64,000 nucleotides of DNA, taken from AV40 sp038230255 (GTDB lineage: Bacteria > Verrucomicrobiota > Verrucomicrobiia > Chthoniobacterales > UBA10450). The stretch covers positions 368,892 through 432,891 of the forward strand of contig JBBRNP010000003.1 in NCBI GenBank assembly GCA_038230255.1. Direction: 5' to 3'. Shown one piece after another: positions 41,585 through 49,737 of this stretch (position 1 is the first letter of the stretch; every line of letters starts with the position of its first letter). The notes below the pieces were generated by a model. The model saw only the letters and a program-made list of their open reading frames with translations. It did not search any database and was not told where the DNA came from. A program made the translations under genes and the position numbers.

Positions 41585-42622
41585 ATGAGAACTACACTTC
41601 GATCATCCATACCAGCGTTGCTCGCAGCAGCGAGTATATTTGCGCTCACGGCAACCGCGCGTGCCAGTTTCGATTGGGAAAATCTCGAAGGAGACATTCC
41701 CGGCGTTGCCGAAATTACCGATCCCAATGTAATTAATCCGTGGGGACTCGCCCTCTCGCCGTCTGGCACCATTTTTGTGGCCGATAACGGCGCGGGAGTC
41801 GCAACCGTTTATTTCCAAGACGGCACGCCCGCGCCTAACTTCAATAATCGACTCGTCATCACCATTCCGGCGAGTTCGACCAACACTGGCGACGCGAATC
41901 CGACCGGCGTCGCAGCGAACAACACCCCGTTCTTCAAAGTGACAAATGGCAGCAACACGTTGCCGGCGAAAATGATCTTCGTGAGCGAAGATGGAACGAT
42001 ATCCGGTTGGAATCCGAACCTTAATAACACCCAGGCGTTCAAAGCGGTCGACAACGGCCCGAGCGGCGCGGTTTACAAAGGCGCAACACTGGGTGCGAAC
42101 AACGGCCAGAATTTTCTTTTTGTCACCAACTTCAACTCAGGCCGCGTCGAGACCTACAACCAGAATTTCCAGCAAGTGAATCCCAGTGGTTTCACTGACC
42201 CAAATATTCCAGCGGATTATGCGCCGTTCGGGATTCGCAATCTAAACGGCCGGATTTTTGTGACGTATGCGAAACGTAATCCGTCTAATCCTGATGACGA
42301 TCTCGCTGGCGCGGGCTTTGGTTACGTTGATGTCTTCAACACCAACGGCCAATTGCTCCGCCGCCTCATTTCGAACGGACGATTGAACGCGCCGTGGGGA
42401 CTTGAAATCGTGAACGGCCAACTGTGGGTCGGCAATTTCGGGGACGGCAAAATCAACGTTTACGATCCGAGCAATGGCAATTTTCTTGGCACACCGCGCG
42501 ATACTTTCGGAATTCCGCTCGCCTTTGACGGACTCTGGGGCTTGCTCCTTAGCAACGGCAACGTGTTCTTCACCGCCGGCATCGCCGATGAAGATCACGG
42601 GATTTTCGGCGCGATCTTTTAG
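41585..42622 (+). CDS. TIGR03118 family secreted beta-propeller-like protein
   Basis: A 345-aa exported protein with a signal peptide (MRTTLRSSIPALLAAASIFA, cleaved near TARA-S). The mature part shows NHL-like repeated blades, e.g. NPWGLALSPSGTIFVADNGA, APFGIRNLNGRIFVTYAKRN, APWGLEIVNGQLWVGNFGDG. It matches the TIGR03118 family, whose function is unknown. A GGAGGAA ribosome-binding site lies seven bases upstream of the ATG. It seems monocistronic. Confidence 0.88.
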   Translation: MRTTLRSSIPALLAAASIFALTATARASFDWENLEGDIPGVAEITDPNVINPWGLALSPSGTIFVADNGAGVATVYFQDGTPAPNFNNRLVITIPASSTNTGDANPTGVAANNTPFFKVTNGSNTLPAKMIFVSEDGTISGWNPNLNNTQAFKAVDNGPSGAVYKGATLGANNGQNFLFVTNFNSGRVETYNQNFQQVNPSGFTDPNIPADYAPFGIRNLNGRIFVTYAKRNPSNPDDDLAGAGFGYVDVFNTNGQLLRRLISNGRLNAPWGLEIVNGQLWVGNFGDGKINVYDPSNGNFLGTPRDTFGIPLAFDGLWGLLLSNGNVFFTAGIADEDHGIFGAIF

Positions 42623-42692
42623 TCAATTGCCGGCAACTCACGCGTTCTGTTAACCGGATGCAACGTCACGTTGCTCACGCTCACAAAAAAAA

Positions 42693-42717
42693 AGCGCGGC
42701 CAATAAATGGCCGCGCT
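42693..42717 (-). terminator. Strong intrinsic terminator reading leftward
   Basis: A perfect 10-bp stem, AGCGCGGCCA/TGGCCGCGCT, with a five-base loop. On the minus strand it is followed by nine or more T residues (the A run at about 42684-42693), the textbook form. The flanking genes are both on the plus strand, so it must end a minus-strand transcript that begins within about 200 bp to its right. Confidence 0.8.
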
Positions 42718-42746
42718 GCTGAAGCTGAGGAATTTTCAGTTTCGTT

Positions 42747-42812
42747 TTATTGAGTTCCTAGCTTGCGGTTGCTGCTAAAAGCAGCCGCGATGCCAACCGT
42801 TTCGAATTTCAC
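42747..42812 (-). CDS. Possible 21-residue peptide or remnant upstream of the leftward terminator
   Basis: A GTG frame encoding MKFETVGIAAAFSSNRKLGT plus a final Gln, ending 30 bp before the intrinsic terminator. It is the only reason I can see for a leftward terminator in this gap. No clear ribosome-binding site is visible, and the region could equally specify a small RNA or be the 3' remnant of a lost gene. The rest of the 42623-42942 gap shows no gene. Confidence 0.25.
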   Translation of the reverse strand: MKFETVGIAAAFSSNRKLGTQ

Positions 42813-42942
42813 AGTAGAGAATTTACGACGCGCTTGATCCGCGCGTTTCTTATCAGACGGCTGCGATCAAACGAACGTTTTTTTCAAAACACCGAAAATA
42901 AGAGGTGCTCATTTCGCGAGGGTCGGCATATTCGCCGGACTT

Positions 42943-45071
42943 ATGCACCGCACGTTTCTCGCGCTTTTCTTCCTGGCGCCGTTGACGCTCATTCTTGCGG
43001 CCGACCCACCGATCCAATTCCAATACCCGACCGCGCCCACCAGCGACCAAGTCGACGATTATTCCGGCACCAAAGTCGCCGATCCTTACCGGCCATTGGA
43101 AAATCCGGACGCGCCCGAGTCGCGGAAATGGATCGAGGCCGAGAACAAGATCACCTTTGATTTTCTGAACACGATTCCGGAACGCGACGGGATCAAGAAG
43201 CGGCTGACCGAAGTCTGGGATTACCAGCGGTTCGGCGTGCCGTTCAAGGAAAAGAACCGTTACTTCTTTTCCAAAAACTCCGGTCTCCAAAACCAAAACG
43301 TGCTCTACACGACAACGAACTTTTTCGAACAATCGCACGAGCTGCTCGATCCAAACCTGCTCGCCAAAGATGGGACGGTCGCCTTGGCCGGCTTTGACGT
43401 GAGCGATGACGCCAAACTCATGGCGTATGGTCTCGCAACCTCTGGTTCCGATTGGCAGCAATGGAAAGTGCGCGAGGTCGAGACTGGGAAAGACCGGCCC
43501 GACCTTCTCGACTGGATCAAGTTTTCGAACACGTCGTGGAAAAAAGACGGGAGCGGATTCTTTTACAGCCGCTACGACAAGCCGGAGGAGAAGGACAAGC
43601 TGCGGTCCCAGGTTTACAACCACAAACTTTTCTTTCACCAGGTCGGCACGCCGCAAGCGCAGGACAAATTGATTTATGAGCGGCCGGATCAAAAGGAATG
43701 GCTCCTCGAGGCTGAAGTGACGGACGATGGGCGTTATCTTATTATTACTGTCCAGCGCGGGACCGATCCGAAGAACCGGATCTTTTACAGAAACCTGGTC
43801 GACCCAAATGCCAAAGTCGTCGAGCTGCTCAATAAGGCCGACGCCGAGTACTCTTTCATCGACAACGAAGGGCCCGTCTTTGCGTTTCGGACGAATTTGA
43901 ACGCGCCGCTTGGCCGCATCGTTACGATCAACACGAGCAAGCCGCTTCCGGCGCAAATCGACGAGCTGGTGCCGCAATCGAAAGATAAGTTGGAAGCGGT
44001 CAACAGAGTGGGCGATCGCTTCGTTGCTGTTTATTTGAGGGACGCGCACAGCGCCGTGAAATTGTTCAAGCTCGATGGCACGCCGGACGGCGAGATCGCG
44101 CTGCCCGGGCTGGGCACCGCCGGCGGATTCACCGGCAAACGCAAAGACCGCGAAACATTTTATTCATTCACCAGTTTCACCACGCCGACTGAAATTTTCC
44201 GGTACGATTTCGACAAACGCAAGAGCGCGCTCCTGTTCAAACCGAAAGTAAAATTTAATCCCGACGATTACGCGACCGAGCAAGTCTTTTACAAGAGCGG
44301 CGATGGCACCCGTGTTCCGATGTTCATCTCCTACAAAAAAGGAATGAAACACAACGGCCAGAACCCGGCTTATCTCTACGGCTACGGCGGATTCGATATT
44401 TCCGAAACACCGGCCTTCACGCCGGCGAATCTGGTTTGGATGGAAATGGGCGGCATCTTTGCGCTGCCGAATTTGCGCGGCGGCGGCGAGTACGGCGAGA
44501 AATGGCACGAGGCCGGGATGCTGCACGCGAAACAAAACGTGTTCGACGATTTCATCGGCGCGGCTCAGTACTTGATCGACAATCAATACACCTCGAAGCG
44601 AAACTCGCGATCGGCGGCGGCAGCAACGGCGGACTCCTGGTCGGCGCATGCATGACCCAGCGCCCCGATCTTTACGGCGCGGCGCTGCCAGCTGTCGGCG
44701 TGATGGACATGCTCCGGTTTGAAAAGTTCACGATTGGTTGGGCTTGGAGTTCCGATTACGGGAGCGCCGAGAAACCGGATGACTTTCGATTTCTCTACGC
44801 TTACTCACCGCTCCATCACATTGCGAAAGGCTGCTGTTATCCGGCAACAATGGTTACAACTGCCGATCACGACGATCGCGTGGTGCCCGCGCACAGCTTC
44901 AAATTCGCCGCCGCGCTTCAAGCCGCGCAAGGATGCGACAAACCGACGCTGATCCGGATCGAAACCAAAGCCGGACACGGCGCCGGCAAACCGACCACCA
45001 AGATCATCGACGAAACCGCCGACCGCTGGTCATTCCTCGTCAAAGAGCTCGGCGTGAAGATCGCGAAATAA
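42943..45071 (+). pseudogene. S9A prolyl oligopeptidase-like protein, frameshifted
   Basis: A serine peptidase of about 709 residues read in two frames. The first frame (42943-44655) has a signal peptide (MHRTFLALFFLAPLTLILAA), the beta-propeller, and the catalytic-domain start PAYLYGYGGFDISETPAF. At about 44595-44605, after YLIDNQYTSK, the frame changes: one base appears missing between TACACCTCGAAG and CGAAACTCGCG. The second frame continues the family sequence KLAIGGGSNGGLLVGA with the nucleophile Ser, DHDDRV with the Asp, and AGHGAGKP with the His, to the normal end at 45071. All catalytic residues lie after the break. It is either a recent null mutation or a sequencing error. Confidence 0.85.
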
Positions 45072-45113
45072 TTCACGCCGCACGGCAAGCTCGGGGTAAA
45101 GTGCGCCGTGATT

Positions 45114-46250
45114 CTATTTGTTGACCGGCTGACCGATCAGTTTCTGATCGATCAAGAAAGTGTGAAGCTCTTCCGCTATGGTCTTGTTTCCCAGCGCCGT
45201 GAAGTGGTAGTCGAACAATTTATCTACCTCTGCCTCGGTGTGGACATGTTTGGCCAATGCCTCCGCGCCATTGAAACAGGGGTAACCACGGAGCCGGCAA
45301 TAGGAGCAAAGTATCGCGATGTGTTTTGGATTTCTTCCCTGCATCTGAAAAAGCACCTGGCCGCGGAAGGGCAGGACATTAATGAACGGTGCCTTTCCCG
45401 CTGCTTTCGATTCCTCCATGAAAGAATCCAGAATCGAAAACATGAGATCGCGGGCCGGTGGATAATCCCAAAGATTTGTCCGCGGTCGCGGAGTGAGATC
45501 GTCGGTTTGGCCGTCTTTTCGCCGGTGCAAAATGTCCAGCCAGAAGCGCTGATTAAATAAAATGGCGGTGTAGGGAAAGCTCAGCGCCGGCGTCTCACCA
45601 CGGCGGAACCACCAATCGTTTTCGCCCAGGCTTTCAACGAATTTGGGATCCCGCAATTTGTCGATTTCATTTTCATTTCGGACAGGGTTCTCGATTAGCT
45701 CGCGAGTTCCGCCGCGCAGAATAAATCGCGGCTTGGTCAACGTGTGGGCGGTGAGGTCAGAGTAAAAGGGGCGATACCGATTGACGATTCGATTAATGTT
45801 CTCGGTAATAAGGCCTAGAGCTACAATCGGCGTGTTGACTTTCGGAAGCTCTTCGCGGAAACGGATGTAAGCCTGATCGGTGCCGTAAGCGGAGACGCCA
45901 AAATTATAAATGTCGGCCGATACCATCTCCGCGAGCTGCTCCTCCCACGTTTCTGCGTCCCCTACCTGCTCGCAGTAGGTAAAAGAATCGCCGAATGCCG
46001 CCATTAAGGGCCGGCCGTATTCCATTCTGCGGGGACGCTCTCCTAATGGAGTGGAGAACCGTTTCTTCCAACCCAAAGAAAAATCGTACAGCTTCTTCAG
46101 TTTCGGGACATCGGCTCGAGCAACCGTGTATTTACGTGGCCGCAATCCGAAGCGATCGCCAAAAACCGAAAAGAATATGAAGGAGATCAGCTCTATCGCG
46201 CAAAGAACGAGCAGGAGTGCGACCGCGCTATGGAGCAATTTCTTTTTCAC
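45114..46250 (-). CDS. SGNH-hydrolase-like membrane-anchored protein (tandem copy 1)
   Basis: A 378-aa protein with an N-terminal anchor (SAVALLLVLCAIELISFIFF) and an SGNH/GDSL fold: block I AAFGDSFTYCEQV, block II-like YNFGVSAYGTDQAY, block III-like ITENINRIVNRY, and a C-terminal block V HFTALGNKTIAEEL. The layout resembles AlgJ/AlgX-type O-acetyltransferases that modify exported polysaccharide. A Cys cluster (CSYCRLRGYPC) sits before block V. It is a close tandem paralogue of the next gene and overlaps it by 23 bases. The acetyltransferase role is inference. Confidence 0.8.
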   Translation of the reverse strand: MKKKLLHSAVALLLVLCAIELISFIFFSVFGDRFGLRPRKYTVARADVPKLKKLYDFSLGWKKRFSTPLGERPRRMEYGRPLMAAFGDSFTYCEQVGDAETWEEQLAEMVSADIYNFGVSAYGTDQAYIRFREELPKVNTPIVALGLITENINRIVNRYRPFYSDLTAHTLTKPRFILRGGTRELIENPVRNENEIDKLRDPKFVESLGENDWWFRRGETPALSFPYTAILFNQRFWLDILHRRKDGQTDDLTPRPRTNLWDYPPARDLMFSILDSFMEESKAAGKAPFINVLPFRGQVLFQMQGRNPKHIAILCSYCRLRGYPCFNGAEALAKHVHTEAEVDKLFDYHFTALGNKTIAEELHTFLIDQKLIGQPVNK

Positions 46251-47370
46251 CGATCATCTTCTGCTCGATCAAAAACGCATGAAGCTCTTCCGCTATGATC
46301 TGGTTTCCCAACGGCGAGAAGTGACCGTTGAAGAATTTATCTAGCTCTGCCTTGATGCGGGCATGTTTGGCCAATGCCGCCGCGCCGTCGAAACAGGGGT
46401 AACCACGGAATCGGCAATAGGAACAAACAAGCGCGATGTTTTTTGGGGGCCTTCCCTGCATCTGTGAAAGCGCTTCGCCGGGGACGGGCAATACGCCAAT
46501 GAACGATGCCTTTCCCGCGGCCTTCGATTCCCCCATGAAAGAATCCAGAATCGAAAACATGAGATTGCGAGCCGGTGGAGAGGCCCAAAGATTTGCCTGC
46601 GGTTGGGGAGTGATATCGTCGATGTGACCTCCTCGTCGCCGGTGAAAAATTTCCACCCAGAAGCGCTGATTAAGCAAAATCGCGGTGTAGGGAAAGCTCA
46701 GCGCCGGCGTATCATCACGGCGGAACCACCAATCGTTTTCGCCCAGGCTTTCAACGAATTTGGGATCCCGCAGTTTGTCGATTTCATTCTCGTTTCGGAC
46801 AGGGTTCTCGATTAGTTCGAGAGTTCCGTTCCGCAGAATAAACCGCGGCTTGGTCAACATGTAGTCGGTGCGGCCATAGTAAAATGGCCGATACCGGTTT
46901 ACGATTCGATTAATGTTCTCGGTAATGAGGCACAAAGCCACAATCGGCGTGCCGACCTTCTGGACCTCTTGGCGAAAACGGATGTATGCCTGGTCGGTGC
47001 CGTGAGCGACGCCCCCGAAATTATAAATGTCGGCCGACACCATCTGCGCGAGCTGCTCCTCCCACGTATCTGCGTCCCTTACCTGACCGCAGAATGTAAA
47101 AGAATCGCCGAATGCCGCCATCAAGGGCCGGCCGTATTCCATTGTGCGCGGACGCTCGCCAAATGGAGTGGGAAACCGTTGCTTCCAACCCAGGGAAAAA
47201 TCATACAGCTTCTTCAGCTTCGGGATATCGGCTCGAGCAACCGTGTATTTGTGCGGGTCGCGCAATCCGAAGCGATCGCGAAAAACCGAAAAGAATGTAA
47301 AGGAAATCAATTCGATCGCGCAAAGAACAAGCACGAGTGCGGCCGCGCGATAAAGCCATTTCTTTTTCAC
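46228..47370 (-). CDS. SGNH-hydrolase-like membrane-anchored protein (tandem copy 2)
   Basis: A 380-aa paralogue of the downstream gene, with the same anchor, SGNH blocks (AAFGDSFTFCGQV, YNFGGVAHGTDQAY, HFSPLGNQIIAEEL) and Cys cluster CSYCRFRGYPC. The GTG at 47370 (VKKKWLYRAA) is taken as start because it aligns with the paralogue's MKKKLLHSAV. A longer frame to 47430 would be encoded by the repeat upstream of tRNA-Arg. The duplication is recent enough for long stretches to stay identical in DNA (for example around the RNENEIDKLRDPKFVESLGE codons), which allows recombination between the copies. Confidence 0.8.
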   Translation of the reverse strand: MKKKWLYRAAALVLVLCAIELISFTFFSVFRDRFGLRDPHKYTVARADIPKLKKLYDFSLGWKQRFPTPFGERPRTMEYGRPLMAAFGDSFTFCGQVRDADTWEEQLAQMVSADIYNFGGVAHGTDQAYIRFRQEVQKVGTPIVALCLITENINRIVNRYRPFYYGRTDYMLTKPRFILRNGTLELIENPVRNENEIDKLRDPKFVESLGENDWWFRRDDTPALSFPYTAILLNQRFWVEIFHRRRGGHIDDITPQPQANLWASPPARNLMFSILDSFMGESKAAGKASFIGVLPVPGEALSQMQGRPPKNIALVCSYCRFRGYPCFDGAAALAKHARIKAELDKFFNGHFSPLGNQIIAEELHAFLIEQKMIGEKEIAP

Positions 47371-47475
47371 GGGTGCTGCCTCCGAGAGTGAGCCATCGGA
47401 AGCGAGCAAGTCAATCGAAGTGTGTCTCAACGCACTTCGTGAAGAGTCTCAAGCACGAAGCGTTAGAGAAGCTGC

Positions 47476-47766
47476 GTTCCCGGCGGGAATGGAGCCGACG
47501 GGAGTCGAGCGACATGGACGATAGCCCCGAAGGGGTGAGCGAACCGGAGTGAGCGAATCAATCGAAGCGCACGTTCACGCATTTCCGTAAGAGTCTTATG
47601 CACACTGGTCACACGAAATCGTTCCCGGCGGGAATGGAGCCGACGGGAGTCGAGCGACATGGACGATAGCCCCGAAGGGGTGAGCGAGTGGGAGCGAGCG
47701 AGTCAATCGAAGCGCGCGTCTACCCATTTCGTAAAGAGTCTCAACCATGAGGCGTAAAGAAGCTGC
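47476..47766. repeat. Two direct repeats of about 146 bp that begin with the tRNA-Arg 3' end
   Basis: Units start at 47476 and 47621 with GTTCCCGGCGGGAAT, exactly the first 15 bases (minus-strand 3' end) of the tRNA gene at 47767, which would be the third start. After that both units share GGAGCCGACGGGAGTCGAGC, CCCCGAAGGGGTGAGCGA and TCAATCGAAGCGC. A partial, older unit (AGCAAGTCAATCGAAGTG...AAGAGTCTCAAGC) precedes them from about 47390. No integrase lies nearby. The stretch 47371-47766 has no convincing gene. Confidence 0.8.
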
Positions 47767-47837
47767 GTTCCCGGCGGGAATCGAACCCACATCTAAGGTT
47801 TAGGAAACCTCCGTTCTATCCGTTGAACTACGGGAAC
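47767..47837 (-). tRNA. tRNA-Arg (CCU anticodon)
   Basis: Read on the minus strand the gene folds as a full cloverleaf: acceptor GTTCCCG/CGGGAAC, D-arm GTTC...GAAC, anticodon stem GAGGT/ACCTT with loop TTCCTAA (anticodon CCT, codon AGG), and a T-arm GTGGG-TTCGATT-CCCGC. CCA is not encoded. Copies of its 3' end seed the repeats at 47476 and 47621. Confidence 0.95.
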
Positions 47838-47841
47838 TTCT

Positions 47842-47890
47842 TCAGACGTCAGATATCAGACATCAGAGGTCGGATTTCAAATTTCAGATT
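47842..47890. repeat. Seven TCAGNNN heptads upstream of the TonB-like gene
   Basis: Seven contiguous 7-base units: TCAGACG, TCAGATA, TCAGACA, TCAGAGG, TCGGATT, TCAAATT, TCAGATT. The register is perfect across 49 bases. A shorter array in the same orientation follows the gene at 48313-48348. Confidence 0.75.
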
Positions 47891-47936
47891 GTGGACAGCA
47901 CGTCCGATCGGATAACATTTCCCAAACCTCCAATCT

Positions 47937-48305
47937 ATGAAAACACCCCTTAGAATTCTGTTAGCACTGTTGTTGCTCCAAATTGCGTTCGTCGTGCCGT
48001 GCCGGGCGACCGACATCGTGACAATCTACGATAAGTTCAAACACGATACGCTGGCGGCGCCGGACCCTGAATATCCGATGAAATCAAAAAGTCTCGGTTA
48101 TCAAGGCCAGGGTATTTATCGCCTCATCGTTAACACTAAGACCGGCGTCGCCGATGAAGTTAAGGTCCTGAAAACAACCGGTCATCGGGAGCTCGATGCG
48201 AGCGCCGTCCTGGCGTTTATGAAGTGGAAATTCAAGCCAGGGATAGACCACCGTGACGTGCTGGTCATATTTCATCTGACCGGCTGGACGCGAGGACTGC
48301 ACTAG
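47937..48305 (+). CDS. Small exported TonB C-terminal-domain protein
   Basis: A 122-aa protein with a signal peptide (MKTPLRILLALLLLQIAFVV, cleavage near CRA-T) and a TonB/energy-transducer C-terminal fold: YPMKSKSLGYQGQGIYRLIV, then VKVLKTTGHRELDASAVLAF and MKWKFKPG. There is no membrane-anchored Pro-rich linker, so it is not a complete TonB; such small proteins are common in Verrucomicrobiota and their role is unclear. Flanked on both sides by TCAG heptad arrays. Confidence 0.85.
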   Translation: MKTPLRILLALLLLQIAFVVPCRATDIVTIYDKFKHDTLAAPDPEYPMKSKSLGYQGQGIYRLIVNTKTGVADEVKVLKTTGHRELDASAVLAFMKWKFKPGIDHRDVLVIFHLTGWTRGLH

Positions 48306-48312
48306 GCAGAGA

Positions 48313-48348
48313 TCAAGAGATCAGCGGTCAGCGGTCAGAAGACAGCGG
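48313..48348. repeat. TCAG heptad array downstream of the TonB-like gene
   Basis: Units TCAGCGG, TCAGCGG, TCAGAAG, ACAGCGG in succession, in the same direct orientation as the array before the gene. Not complementary to it, so the pair is not a hairpin. Confidence 0.6.
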
Positions 48349-48408
48349 GCAAAGAATTCCATTGGAATCGGCTGTCCAGATTGGATGCGCCGCGATTAAC
48401 ATTTTCGA

Positions 48409-49128
48409 ATGGCGGAGCATCAAAGCGAATTCGCCGCGCCGACACGTCCGTCGCGTCGATTCCGATATTTGATCGACATCATCGCGCTCGTGGCGGTGAC
48501 GTTCTTGCTCGACGTCGTCATCGAGGCGTTCGTCAAGGTGCCGGTCAATTTGCGGGTAGGGCTCGTCTTCGATGCGATCGGGAAACTTCTCTTGATCGCA
48601 ATTGGTTGGGGATTGATTCGGCTGCGCGGAGAGCGCCTGGCCGACATTGGATTAAAAAAACCGGCCAGCTGGTTGCGAACAATCGTGCTCGGAATTGTGT
48701 TCGCCGCGATTCTTTTCGCAGCGATCTACTTTTCCGAAAAAGCCGGCTTTCGCCGCGACTTGAGCAAATTCCAAGCAGTTCAGGGGAATCCCGAGCTTGC
48801 GATTTACGGCGCCTGCTACGCGTTCATCGGCGCCGGACTTTACGAGGAATTCATGTTCCGCGGATTTCTGATGCAGGGCCTCGCGATGTGTTTCGGCGCA
48901 AGCCGCGGCGCATGGATCACGGCCTGCATCATTCAAGGCGCGCTCTTCGGCGCGGCCCACGCGTATCAAAATCCACTCGGGATGGCAATCACCGGGACTC
49001 TTGGAGTTGTAATGGGCGTTATCGTTCTCCTTTCCGGCCGCAATCTCTGGCTGGTGATCATCGGTCACGGTTTATACGACGCCAGCCGCTTCGTTCTATT
49101 TTATTTTCAAGGTCCTCCGACCGGCTAG
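48409..49128 (+). CDS. CPBP-family intramembrane metalloprotease (CAAX/Abi type)
   Basis: A 239-aa membrane protein with about seven helices and the diagnostic motifs of the Rce1-like family: YEEFMFRGFL (EExxxR), GAAHAYQN, and HGLYDASRF with the metal-binding His residues. Bacterial members process or degrade membrane peptides and sometimes give bacteriocin self-immunity; the substrate here is unknown. ATG at 48409 has no strong ribosome-binding site. Confidence 0.9.
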   Translation: MAEHQSEFAAPTRPSRRFRYLIDIIALVAVTFLLDVVIEAFVKVPVNLRVGLVFDAIGKLLLIAIGWGLIRLRGERLADIGLKKPASWLRTIVLGIVFAAILFAAIYFSEKAGFRRDLSKFQAVQGNPELAIYGACYAFIGAGLYEEFMFRGFLMQGLAMCFGASRGAWITACIIQGALFGAAHAYQNPLGMAITGTLGVVMGVIVLLSGRNLWLVIIGHGLYDASRFVLFYFQGPPTG

Positions 49129-49184
49129 GAAAATTTGGAAGTTGATTTTATAGCAGAGAAGTTGTTTAGGTGTTGGAGCGACTT

Positions 49185-49592
49185 ATGAAAAAGCAATTGC
49201 TGGTCGTGCTTGTCAGTATTGCCGTGGCAGCGAATGCGATCGCTGATATTCAGGATCCGCCTTCCAACGATTACGGACCGACGCGCAAACTTGGCCGTGG
49301 CCTTGGAAATTTCTTTTTCGCCACCACCGAAGTCCCGGTGACGATCGGGAGAATAAACAAAGAGGAAGGCAACTCCGCGGCCGCGAGTTATGGCATTGTC
49401 CGCGGCATGGGCCGCTCTACCGAACGACATTTCGCCGGTCTGTTCGAGATTCTGCTCTTCCCGTTTCCGGTTTGGCACGACAGTTATCGGCCAGTGTTAC
49501 CGAGCGACATTCCGTGGATTCACGCCGGGTACTCAGAATTTCCGCCTGAGCTCGGCAACGAATCGAAATATCCCTACTGCCGCGACTACTAG
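49185..49592 (+). CDS. TIGR04073 exosortase-system-associated exported protein
   Basis: A 135-aa protein with a signal peptide (MKKQLLVVLVSIAVAANAIA). The mature part, YGPTRKLGRGLGNFFFATTE, RGMGRSTERHFAGLFEILLF, and PVWHDSYRPVLPSDIPW, fits TIGR04073, a family found with exosortase/PEP-CTERM systems, chiefly in Verrucomicrobiota. ATG 49185 is chosen over the upstream GTG because TTGGAG lies at proper spacing. A terminator-like hairpin follows. Confidence 0.85.
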   Translation: MKKQLLVVLVSIAVAANAIADIQDPPSNDYGPTRKLGRGLGNFFFATTEVPVTIGRINKEEGNSAAASYGIVRGMGRSTERHFAGLFEILLFPFPVWHDSYRPVLPSDIPWIHAGYSEFPPELGNESKYPYCRDY

Positions 49593-49600
49593 CGGCACGG

Positions 49601-49648
49601 GAGAGCGCAGCGCGTTGTCCCGACCTCGGTTGTCGATCTTGCGCTCTC
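49601..49648 (+). terminator. Long-loop hairpin holding an AAGATCGACAA word
   Basis: A perfect 9-bp stem, GAGAGCGCA/TGCGCTCTC, with a 30-base loop, followed by TTTAG, ten bases after the TIGR04073 stop. The inverse word TTGTCGATCTT (49630-49640) fills the end of the loop and its last base opens the stem. DNA-uptake words in Neisseria and Haemophilus are also often placed in terminators. Confidence 0.5.
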
Positions 49649-49737
49649 TTTAGAGTTATTCGCAGTTATTCACAAATCGGTTGACCCACGGGACGAGCCG
49701 CGTAAAAGGTAGAGCGATTCGCACAGGCGGTCGGGTA

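Noticed and set aside
44590..44610. Programmed ribosomal frameshift in the S9 peptidase
   Set aside because: No slippery heptamer or downstream stimulatory structure is visible, and the family is not known to use frameshifting.
47476..47890. Possible CRISPR array in the tandem repeats and TCAG heptads
   Set aside because: Units of about 146 bp or 7 bp, no spacer-repeat alternation of 25-40 bp, and no cas genes nearby.
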